The position numbers and the translations under genes were made by a program. A stretch of DNA of 35,235 nt, taken from positions 1-35,235 of the forward strand of contig WRDI01000007.1 in the NCBI GenBank assembly GCA_009783515.1, in the 5' to 3' direction. Shown one piece after another: positions 29,579 through 35,235 of the stretch (positions within the stretch are counted from its first letter, which is position 1; each line of letters begins with the position of its first letter). The notes below the pieces were generated by a model. The model did not search any database, had not been told where the DNA came from, and saw nothing but the letters and a program-made list of their open reading frames with translations. This stretch comes from Bacillota bacterium (lineage in GTDB: Bacteria > Bacillota > Clostridia > Christensenellales > Pumilibacteraceae).

Positions 29579-31046
29579 TTGCGTCTCCGACAGGCGTATC
29601 CGTCGGAGTTGTGGCGGGTGCGGTAGGCGCAGGCTCGCTCTTTACGTTACCGTGCTTGACGGGTAGCATAGTCAAAAATGCCAAAACGGAGAACACCAAA
29701 GCGTAAGGCATAAGCGCCCTCAGTCCCGTCGCGCTTATTATCGCGCCCGATATTATGGGGGTCAGCACCTGCGCGCCCATGGCAAACGCATAATAAAATC
29801 CCGTAAAAACGCCGTTTGTGCGCTCGTTCGCCATTTCCACGCTCATAACAAACGAATGGACGTTTATGGTCGCCCAGCCCGCTCCCACAAGCGCGAACAC
29901 CGCGTACATCGCAAACTTTAAAACCGTTTGCGAGGGCGCGGCAAATTGCAAAACCGTACCCAACGCAAACGCGCCTATCATCAAAATTACCCCAAAAAGG
30001 ACGGTTTTTTTGCGCCCGAACTTTTTACCTATTGCGACGGCGGGTACAAACATGGCAAAGGCAATCACGTTGCCTATCAGCATAGGAATTTCGAAGCCGC
30101 TGTCGGCTATTTCTTTAAACCAAAAGCTGGAAAACCAAGTACCCATGGCGTTATAGGCAAAATACCAAAGCGCCACCGACAAAAGAATAAACAACAGGCT
30201 GAATTTTTGGCTTTTCGCAAGCGACGCAAGCACTTCCTTCAGCTTTACGCGCTCTTTGGGAGGCTCTATTTCCTCAAGGTCTAACCCTAATTCCTTAATC
30301 TTATCGTTTTTTTCCTTTACGAATTTGTTTTCCTTGACAAAAAACACAAATATCAGCGCGACGATAACAAGCGCCGCGCACACCGCGCCTATAATGACCC
30401 AGTTGCCGCTGCCCTCCGCAAGCTTATACGTGGGCAAGCCGAATTGGTTGGTACGGGCAACGTCTTCCTCACTTTTCTTAAAAATCATGGAAAGCACAAG
30501 CGCAAGCGCCATACCAACCGCGCCCAAAATATTGATGATGGCGTTGGCGCCGCTCCGTACGCGCTTTGGGGTGATGTCGGGCATAAGCGACACTGCGGGG
30601 GTACGGTATAAATTCATAAACAAGACCAAAAGCACCGTCATGCAAATCATAAGCCCTATCTTTTGGTTTATATGCGCGATGTTTACCACGATAAATATCG
30701 CGGCAGCGGCAATAGAACCCACCACAATAAACGGCACCCTGCGCCCGAATTTATTCCGCAGCTTCCCGGGGAAGTTATCCGACCAAAGACCGATAATAGG
30801 CAGCATCAGCAGCGCGAGGATATTATCCAGCGCCATAATAAAGCCTATCATGGTTTCGTCAATATTGAAATCCAACAAAAACAGCGGCATATACGTGTCG
30901 TATACCTGCCAAAACATCTGTATCGCCAAAAATGCCATGCCTATAAGGGTGATACGCTTGATATCCAACTTCGGCGCTTTGGGCTTGTCCACGGTAATTG
31001 TCGTCGCCGACACTTCCGTTGTTGTCGTCCCTTCTTCAAGGTTCAT
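29571..31046 (-). CDS. MFS transporter, GPH/SLC45-like (probable sugar carrier)
   Basis: 491 residues with about twelve membrane helices and a cytoplasmic loop in the middle (KENKFVKEKNDKIKELG). Motifs GRRVPFIVVG, YRTPAVSLMPD and KRVRSGANAI are typical of the GPH/SLC45 group of glycoside and sucrose carriers. Cation-coupled sugar uptake is likely but the substrate is unknown. The C-terminal tail is Ala/Pro/Thr-rich. I start at the ATG at 31046 (GGGAGA upstream); the frame extends to 31088 but that ATG has no ribosome site. First gene of the long minus-strand run, with its own promoter. Confidence 0.87.
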   Translation of the reverse strand: MNLEEGTTTTEVSATTITVDKPKAPKLDIKRITLIGMAFLAIQMFWQVYDTYMPLFLLDFNIDETMIGFIMALDNILALLMLPIIGLWSDNFPGKLRNKFGRRVPFIVVGSIAAAAIFIVVNIAHINQKIGLMICMTVLLVLFMNLYRTPAVSLMPDITPKRVRSGANAIINILGAVGMALALVLSMIFKKSEEDVARTNQFGLPTYKLAEGSGNWVIIGAVCAALVIVALIFVFFVKENKFVKEKNDKIKELGLDLEEIEPPKERVKLKEVLASLAKSQKFSLLFILLSVALWYFAYNAMGTWFSSFWFKEIADSGFEIPMLIGNVIAFAMFVPAVAIGKKFGRKKTVLFGVILMIGAFALGTVLQFAAPSQTVLKFAMYAVFALVGAGWATINVHSFVMSVEMANERTNGVFTGFYYAFAMGAQVLTPIISGAIISATGLRALMPYALVFSVLAFLTMLPVKHGNVKSEPAPTAPATTPTDTPVGDANA

Positions 31047-31104
31047 AAAATATCTCCCGTCGCCGACTTTTTCAGAAAAAAGCGGCATAAAATTTGATAC
31101 GGAG

Positions 31105-31134
31105 ATTATAACATATTGTTTGTATGTAAGTAAA
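31105..31134 (-). promoter_or_regulatory. Promoter of the MFS-nth-obgE run
   Basis: Minus strand TTTACT (31129-31134), 18 bases, TATAAT (31105-31110), about 60 bp before the start codon. Confidence 0.65.
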
Positions 31135-31144
31135 CAGTTTTAAT

Positions 31145-31361
31145 GGGAGTTTGGAGAATGGAGTGTGGAGTGTGGAGTGTGGAATTAAGGTTTGGTTTTA
31201 ATGTCATCCTTAATTTGCAATGTCATTCTGAGCGCAGCGAAGAATCTATTCCGCTTTTTATACAGGCACGATTCTTCGCTGCGCTCAGAATGACATTTTC
31301 GTTTTTTTTACTAACCACCAAACCTTCATTCCACACTCCACATTCCAAACTCCCCCTAAAC
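31145..31361. repeat. Nested palindrome with TGGAGTG heptamer arms and a CATTCTGAGCGCAGCG core
   Basis: The left arm (31145-31186) is GGGAGTT, TGGAGAA, TGGAGTG three times, TGGAATT. The right arm (31320-31361) contains AAACCTT, CATTCCA, CACTCCA, CATTCCA, AACTCCC, CCTAAAC. The inner inverted repeat is ATGTCATTCTGAGCGCAGCG (from 31219), reversed at 31271-31296. The right arm supplies the stop codon of the DUF3343 gene. It fills the gap between that gene and the MFS promoter. A plus-strand open frame across it is not a gene. Confidence 0.9.
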
Positions 31362-31601
31362 CCTCGTATACCTCACCACATTATTGCTGCTTTCCGCCAT
31401 ATAAACGCCGTGAAAGCTGCCGTACCCGCCCGAAATTACACGCTTGCCCGCGCTCAAGTCAAAAACCTTGACAGACAACCCGCAGCCTATCCCTATTCCC
31501 TTGGGCGTGTTGATAAGCGAGGCGACTATTCTTTCCCTGTTAAGCGCCTCGAAAAACCTCATTGCCCCCGTCCTTGACCTGAACGCGAAAATATAGTACA
31601 T
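31356..31601 (-). CDS. DUF3343 (putative Se/S carrier-like) protein
   Basis: 81 residues. The pattern of a short N-terminal strand (YYIFAFRS), a helix with AMRFFEAL, INTPKGIGIGCGLSV with Cys 40, and an SGGYGSFHGVY ending matches DUF3343 (PF11823). The family is annotated as a putative Se/S carrier because it keeps company with selenium or sulfur genes; the conserved Cys would hold the atom. Here it is divergent from a cysteine-desulfurase-family gene, which supports such a role. The ribosome site AAGGAGAGAAGGG is strong. The stop codon lies in the arm of the adjacent palindrome. Confidence 0.85.
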   Translation of the reverse strand: MYYIFAFRSRTGAMRFFEALNRERIVASLINTPKGIGIGCGLSVKVFDLSAGKRVISGGYGSFHGVYMAESSNNVVRYTRV

Positions 31602-31634
31602 CCCTTCTCTCCTTCGTAAAATCTACCCAAAACA

Positions 31635-31778
31635 GTGGTCAGGTATAATGTATCAGGCAAAGGTTGGCGTTATTTTTATTTTAGTTTGACCTTACCTGTT
31701 ACCCTATGCCCAATACCTAATCCCCGATACCTTGTACCTGACTCCCAATCTCTTGGTACTCTTGCCTCCTCCCTGCGC
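31635..31778. repeat. Longest heptamer tract (CCNNNNN units) with an inverted-repeat arm
   Basis: From 31688 there are thirteen consecutive 7-nt steps, nearly all beginning with CC or CT: CCTGTTA, CCCTATG, CCCAATA, CCTAATC, CCCGATA, CCTTGTA, CCTGACT, CCCAATC, and on to CCTCCTC, CCTGCGC. GTCAGGTATAATGTATCAGG (31637-31656) is nearly the reverse complement of 31722-31741. It fills the space between the divergent DUF3343 and desulfurase-like genes; a TATAAT at 31780-31785 may serve the latter, without a clear -35 box. Confidence 0.8.
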
Positions 31779-31852
31779 GTATAATAAAGCAGTATCTTTT
31801 GGCGTTAGGCATCAGTACATTATATTTATATTTTATATGGTCGGACACAAAA

Positions 31853-32962
31853 ATGATTTATTTAGATAATTCCGCGTCGTCCTTTTTTAAGCCCCCCGCG
31901 GTGATAAAGGCGATGGCAAATACCCTTAAATTCCTACCCTTTAACCCTTCAAGGGCGGGGCACAGCGGCGCGCTTAAGGCTGGGCTACTTTTGTACCGCA
32001 CGCGCACAAACCTTGCGGATTATTTCGGAGGTAGCGCAGAAAGAGTAATTTTTACAGGCGGTTGCACGGAGGCGCTAAACCTTGCGATTTTGGGCGGCAT
32101 AAAGGCGGGCGGACACGTGATAACCACTCCTTTCGAGCACAACAGCGTGTTGCGCCCCTTGTATCATTTGGGCAAAACGGCGAATGTGCGGGTTACCTTG
32201 GTGACAAACCCGTCCTCCGCCGCCTCCGCAATCCGCCCCGAAACATCAATGATAATTATCAACCACGTCAGCAATGTGACCGGCCAAACCGCCGACCTTA
32301 TGGGCTTTGCGAGTGTGGCGGAAGAAAAAAATATTCCGCTCTTGGTGGACGCCGCCCAAAGCGCGGGACATATCGAAATCAACATGAAAGGCTTGGGGAT
32401 GTCAATGTTAGCGATTGCGCCACACAAGGGTTTGCACGCCGCGCAGGGGGTGGGCGCGCTTTTGGTTGACGAAAAAATTACATTACGCCCTTTAAAATTT
32501 GGCGGGACGGGCACGGCTTCCTCATCACCCATACAGCCCGACGAATTCCCCGAAGGCTTTGAATCAGGCACCCTTCCCTTGCCCGCCATCGCCGCCCTTA
32601 ACGCAGGCCTTAATTATACCAGGGAAATTTTTGACGCAAACAACAAAAAGATTTTGGGATTATGTGCCCGCCTTATAGAACGCTTGGGCGAAATCAGGGG
32701 CGTAACGCTCTACAGCAAGCCCAACGTGTGCGGCATAGTCGCTTTCAACATCTACGGTTACGCTTCGCAGGAGGCGGGCGACGTCTTGAGTCAGCAGTAT
32801 GACGTCGCGGTAAGGTGCGGTATGCACTGCGCCCCACTACTCCACGACTTTTACGGAAGCAAGGAGGGCATGATTCGGGCGAGTGTCGGTTGCGACAATA
32901 CCCTTTCCGAAATCGACTTTTTTGTGGGCGCAATACGCGAAATGGCAGGAATAACGCAATAG
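31853..32962 (+). CDS. Aminotransferase class V / cysteine desulfurase family protein (EF2568-like)
   Basis: 369 residues, PLP fold type I. YLDNSASSFFKPP opens it. GGCTEALNLAI binds the PLP phosphate, Asp 166 and Gln 169 (VDAAQSAGH) hold the ring, Lys 192 (HKGLHAAQG) forms the Schiff base, and RCGMHCAP puts the sulfur-accepting Cys at 326. This is the cysteine-desulfurase family TIGR01977 (EF2568) rather than IscS or NifS proper. That family was noted beside DUF3343 in genomes using selenium in molybdenum hydroxylases. It would take S or Se from Cys or selenocysteine. I start at the ATG at 31853, where homology begins; the ribosome site is weak. Confidence 0.88.
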   Translation: MIYLDNSASSFFKPPAVIKAMANTLKFLPFNPSRAGHSGALKAGLLLYRTRTNLADYFGGSAERVIFTGGCTEALNLAILGGIKAGGHVITTPFEHNSVLRPLYHLGKTANVRVTLVTNPSSAASAIRPETSMIIINHVSNVTGQTADLMGFASVAEEKNIPLLVDAAQSAGHIEINMKGLGMSMLAIAPHKGLHAAQGVGALLVDEKITLRPLKFGGTGTASSSPIQPDEFPEGFESGTLPLPAIAALNAGLNYTREIFDANNKKILGLCARLIERLGEIRGVTLYSKPNVCGIVAFNIYGYASQEAGDVLSQQYDVAVRCGMHCAPLLHDFYGSKEGMIRASVGCDNTLSEIDFFVGAIREMAGITQ

Positions 32963-32970
32963 CGCATATC

Positions 32971-33200
32971 AGACTTAATTTCCCAACCTAGCGCAGTCAA
33001 GCTTAAGGAGCATATTTTTGTCGGTATAAGGACTTGCGTGGTGCGTATGCAATTTTTGCCTCTACAGGATTTGCTTAACGCAAAGCGGGCAAACCGCAAG
33101 CAGCCCCACGGTTCGGCCGCGCTGCGTACGCACCACGCAAGGTTTTATTGCGCCTGACAGACTCCCTTAAACACGCTGCGGAAGCTTGCAAAGTAAGTCT
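32971..33200. repeat. Large nested palindrome
   Basis: The inner arms 33033-33051 and 33123-33141 match in 18 of 19 bases (CTTGCGTGGTGCGTAtGCA and its reverse). The outer arms 32971-33010 and 33162-33200 share AGACTTA, CGCAG, CTTAAGGAG. Between the inner arms is CGCAAAGCGGGCAAACCGCAAG, itself partly self-complementary. It occupies most of the 444-bp gap between the desulfurase-like gene and the tRNA cluster. No gene is seen. Confidence 0.8.
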
Positions 33201-33356
33201 AATGTTTACCCAAAACCGCAATTCATAAACAGCGGCATATTTAAATCAAAAGTATACTTAAGGTACATATTTTTGCATAAAACGACGGCTTTTAGTCAAA
33301 TAAAACTACAAAAATTTCAAACTTGCGGATAATTAGTATCAACGGCATAAAATCAT

Positions 33357-33386
33357 TTGACAAGCGGCTCTCTCTTAGGATATAAT
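33357..33386 (+). promoter_or_regulatory. Promoter of the tRNA cluster
   Basis: TTGACA (33357-33362), 18 bases, TATAAT (33381-33386), 20 bases before the first tRNA. Confidence 0.9.
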
Positions 33387-33406
33387 TTGTCGCGTTGAGT
33401 TTTCGT

Positions 33407-33480
33407 GCGGGCGTAGTTCAATGGTAGAACTCCAGCCTTCCAAGCTGGTCGCGTGGGTCCGATTCCCATCGCCCGCTCCA
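33407..33480 (+). tRNA. tRNA-Gly (anticodon TCC)
   Basis: Acceptor GCGGGCG pairs with CGCCCGC; anticodon stem CCAGC/GCTGG with loop CTTCCAA; T-loop TCCGATT; CCA is encoded. 74 nt. Confidence 0.95.
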
Positions 33481-33482
33481 AT

Positions 33483-33559
33483 GCGCCAGTAGCTCAGCCG
33501 GATAGAGCATCGCCCTTCTAAGGCGAGGGTCAGGGGTTCGAATCCCTTCTGGCGCGCCA
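33483..33559 (+). tRNA. tRNA-Arg (anticodon TCT)
   Basis: Acceptor GCGCCAG/CTGGCGC; anticodon stem TCGCC/GGCGA with loop CTTCTAA; T-loop TTCGAAT; discriminator G; CCA encoded. 77 nt. Confidence 0.95.
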
Positions 33560-33643
33560 GCCACTCAAAGGTATGTCCCCCTTCTTGCTCCGCTATCGGC
33601 TCGCCGACGCCACAAAAAGAACATACAACGGCCCGTTAAACGC

Positions 33644-33721
33644 GGTGGGTATAGCTCAGTTGGTTAGAGCGCCAGGTTGTGGCCCTGGAGGTCGAGAGTT
33701 CGAATCTCTTTACTCACCCCA
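33644..33721 (+). tRNA. tRNA-His (anticodon GTG)
   Basis: Acceptor GTGGGTA/TACTCAC with one G-T pair, preceded by the extra 5' G typical of tRNA-His facing the discriminator C; anticodon loop TTGTGGC; CCA encoded. 78 nt. Confidence 0.95.
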
Positions 33722-33726
33722 TAAAC

Positions 33727-33817
33727 GGAATCGTTGATTAAGTCCGCCGTCGAAAACTTCATTTTTGACTACGCGCAAGTTTCGGTGTCCTTCCGGTTGG
33801 ACTAAATCATCGTTTCC
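33727..33817. repeat. Nested palindrome inside the tRNA cluster
   Basis: The outer arms 33727-33748 (GGAATCGTTGATTAAGTCC...) and 33795-33817 (...GGACTAAATCATCGTTTCC) are inverted with a few mismatches. The inner arms CGAAAACTT (33751-33759) and AAGTTTCG (33777-33784) are also inverted. It sits between tRNA-His and the first tRNA-Gln in the primary transcript. Confidence 0.75.
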
Positions 33818-33821
33818 TTAC

Positions 33822-33896
33822 AGGGGAATAGTGAAAAGGTTATCACATGAGATTTTGATTCTTATGTTCTAGGTTCGAATCCTAGTTCCCCTGCCA
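33822..33896 (+). tRNA. tRNA-Gln (anticodon TTG)
   Basis: Acceptor AGGGGAA/TTCCCCT; D-stem GTGA/TCAC; anticodon stem TGAGA/TCTTA (weak, one G-T) with loop TTTTGAT; T-arm CTAGG-TTCGAAT-CCTAG; discriminator G; CCA encoded. 75 nt. Confidence 0.9.
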
Positions 33897-33940
33897 AAAC
33901 CCTTTTATATTACCGCAAAAACCCTATAAAAGGCTTTCTT

Positions 33941-34015
33941 AGGGGTGTCGCCAAGCGGTAAGGCACCAGACTCTGACTCTGGCATTCGTGGGTTCAAATC
34001 CTACCACCCCTGCCA
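33941..34015 (+). tRNA. tRNA-Gln (anticodon CTG)
   Basis: Acceptor AGGGGTG/CACCCCT; anticodon stem CCAGA/TCTGG with loop CTCTGAC; T-arm GTGGG-TTCAAAT-CCTAC; CCA encoded. 75 nt. The two Gln genes cover CAA and CAG separately. Confidence 0.93.
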
Positions 34016-34019
34016 CCAT

Positions 34020-34095
34020 GGTCCATTAGCTCAGTTGGCAGAGCACTTGACTTTTAATCAAGTTGTCCCGCGTTCGAATCGCGGATGGATCACCA
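34020..34095 (+). tRNA. tRNA-Lys (anticodon TTT)
   Basis: Acceptor GGTCCAT/ATGGATC with one G-T pair; anticodon stem CTTGA/TCAAG with loop CTTTTAA; T-arm CCGCG-TTCGAAT-CGCGG; discriminator A; CCA encoded. 76 nt. Confidence 0.95.
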
Positions 34096-34177
34096 ACACC
34101 GCATTATACGAACTTTTTCTGCTTCGGGGGCGGTTTTACAGTTACCTTCAAGCTGTGAGGTTTAGTATAACGCCGAC

Positions 34178-34225
34178 AATAAAAAAAACGACGGGGTTGT
34201 CCTCTCGTCGTTTTTTTTTATTGTT
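34178..34225 (+). terminator. Intrinsic terminator of the tRNA cluster
   Basis: AACGACG, a GGGTTGTCCTCT-type top, CGTCGTT, with A and T runs on the two sides; 85 nt after tRNA-Lys. Confidence 0.85.
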
Positions 34226-34436
34226 GTTTGTAATTTTGACCTTGTCGTTCTCGTTGCTTGTGCCGCTCCCATAGGCGGAGTTGCTTGTTTCGGGTCTATA
34301 AAAAAATCGACGGGTCAGAGAATCCAAATCTCTATCCACCGCCTTACCTTTTCCTTGCCGTCAACTATTAAGGAGAACGGCGCATCCTTTTTGCGGCAGT
34401 CTTTCAATCAAAACCATCCGAGTTCCTGCACGACAT

Positions 34437-34463
34437 CAAAAAAGCGCCTTAACTGACGCTTTC
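34437..34463 (-). terminator. Possible terminator of the ABC exporter gene
   Basis: Minus strand AAGCG, TCAGTTAAGG, CGCTTTTTT: five pairs and a T run, about 165 bp past the stop codon. The remaining sequence between 34226 and 34510 shows no gene; a hairpin AGAGA/TCTCT with a seven-base loop at 34317-34333 is not part of a cloverleaf. Confidence 0.5.
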
Positions 34464-34510
34464 TTGCTAACTGTTAACTTTAAATAAATCATACCATAGG
34501 GTGTATTAAT

Positions 34511-34615
34511 GTAAAACCGGCGATATTACCGCTTTCTGTACGGCCTCGTTTGTATCGCGCCTTTATACAAACGGATATTTGTGCTAAAAGACCCCGTATA
34601 AAGCGCCGGCTTTAC
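34511..34615. repeat. Nested palindrome after the ABC exporter gene
   Basis: Outer arms GTAAAACCGGCG (34511-34522) and CGCCGGCTTTAC (34604-34615), 11 of 12. Inner arms CGTTTGTAT (34547-34555) and ATACAAACG (34565-34573), perfect. It lies 11 bp past the stop codon. Confidence 0.8.
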
Positions 34616-34626
34616 CTGAATATACC

Positions 34627-35235
34627 CTAATATTTTTTCATATTCGCATAACGCCCGCCCAACTCCATAAGCTCGGCGTGCGTGCCGCGCTCGACAACGC
34701 ACCCGTCCTTTAAAAACAAAATTCCGTCGGCTTTCTCCACCGTGGACAGCCTATGCGCTATCACTATCACTGTACGCAAGCCCGCGATCGCGTTTATCGC
34801 ATTTTGGATTTCCTTTTCGGTCTCGTTGTCAACCGCGCTGGTCGCCTCGTCTAAAATCAGAATGGGGGAGTTGCGCAGTATTGCACGCGCTATGGCTATG
34901 CGTTGCTTTTGTCCACCGGATAGACGCACACCCCGTTCGCCGATTTTGGTGTCGTACTTGTCGGGCAGACTGTCGATAAATTCATGCACAAAGGCGGTTT
35001 TTGCCGCGTTTATAATATCCCCCGGCGATACGTCATCCGCCCGCCCGTAGGCGATATTCTGCGCTATAGTGCCGTTGAACAAAAATACGTCCTGCATTAC
35101 CATGCTGATTTGATTGCGTAAGGAGGCAAGCGTCATGTCGCGTATGTTAATGCCGTCTATCATTATTTCCCCTGCCGTCGCATCGTAAAAACGCGCCATT
35201 AACGACGTAACGGTGGTTTTGCCCGCCCCCGTGGG
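34627..35235 (-). CDS. ABC exporter, C-terminal ATPase domain (N-terminus beyond window)
   Basis: An open frame from the window edge to the stop at 34627 gives about 202 residues of a nucleotide-binding domain. Walker A (PTGAGKTT) lies in the last bases of the window, upstream of the first internal Met. The Q-loop is MVMQDVFLFNGTI, the ABC signature LSGGQKQRIAIARA, Walker B ILILDEATSAVD and the switch His IVIAHRLS. The sequence type (DVFLFNGTIAQNIAYG, ending with HAELMELGGRYANM) is that of MsbA/BmrA-like half exporters with an N-terminal membrane domain, expected to the right of the window. The substrate is unknown. Confidence 0.95.
   Translation of the reverse strand, partial: PTGAGKTTVTSLMARFYDATAGEIMIDGINIRDMTLASLRNQISMVMQDVFLFNGTIAQNIAYGRADDVSPGDIINAAKTAFVHEFIDSLPDKYDTKIGERGVRLSGGQKQRIAIARAILRNSPILILDEATSAVDNETEKEIQNAINAIAGLRTVIVIAHRLSTVEKADGILFLKDGCVVERGTHAELMELGGRYANMKKY

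Noticed and set aside
30256..31143. 295-codon plus-strand frame
   Set aside because: Complementary to the MFS transporter, with Ser/Thr/Ile-rich composition typical of antisense frames.
31143..31577. 144-codon plus-strand frame
   Set aside because: It translates the TGGAGTG palindrome and then the complement of the DUF3343 gene.
34302..34345. tRNA-like hairpin with a possible TGG anticodon on the minus strand
   Set aside because: Only one five-pair stem with a seven-base loop; no acceptor, D or T arms can be drawn around it.

Overview
The window looks like a chromosomal segment of an anaerobic, Gram-positive-type Clostridia (Bacillota) genome. This is inferred from a six-gene Rnf operon in the order C-D-G-E-A-B, lipoboxes and a C-terminally membrane-anchored surface protein, strong AGGAGG-type ribosome sites, an FMN riboswitch in front of a RibU-type transporter, a NadD-YqeK fusion, and a tRNA cluster with encoded CCA ends. 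The genus cannot be read from the sequence. No plasmid, phage or CRISPR signature is present.

Layout. 1-1628 (-): a lipoprotein made of Listeria-Bacteroides repeats that runs off the left edge. 2122-3918 (-): two tandem YwaF-family membrane proteins, each with its own promoter. 4362-7793 (-): a 1143-residue surface protein with jelly-roll-like modules and one membrane anchor. 8222-9112 (+): two half-size TSUP (TauE/SafE) permease genes. 9408-15089 (+): rnfCDGEAB, preceded by a possible 10-codon leader peptide; RnfG has a second, decayed flavin-binding-like domain. 15704-17005 (+): a lipoprotein ending in an FMN_bind-type flavinylation motif, plausibly an extracytoplasmic electron carrier working with Rnf.

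17255-31046 is almost entirely on the minus strand. In transcription order, MFS transporter > nth > obgE > nadD-yqeK > rsfS > PAP2 phosphatase forms one run. Then come a recombinase fossil, a strong terminator, the FMN riboswitch with RibU, and finally tsaE > tsaB > rimI > alpha/beta hydrolase > MurF-like ligase > SDR reductase. 31356-32962 is a divergent DUF3343 / cysteine-desulfurase-family pair. 33407-34095 (+) is a six-tRNA cluster (Gly, Arg, His, Gln, Gln, Lys) under one promoter. 34627-35235 (-) is the C-terminal ATPase part of an ABC exporter running off the right edge.

The most unusual property lies between the genes. Many junctions carry degenerate tandem tracts whose sequences differ completely (CCCTAAC-, AATGCTC-, GCGCTGT-, TGGAGTG-, GGGGNNN-type) but which all keep a strict 7-nt period. 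They often form the arms of nested inverted repeats, and on the minus strand they often begin at, or even supply, the stop codon of the gene before them. Several of these palindromes show compensatory stem changes between copies, which suggests that folded RNA or DNA structure is maintained.
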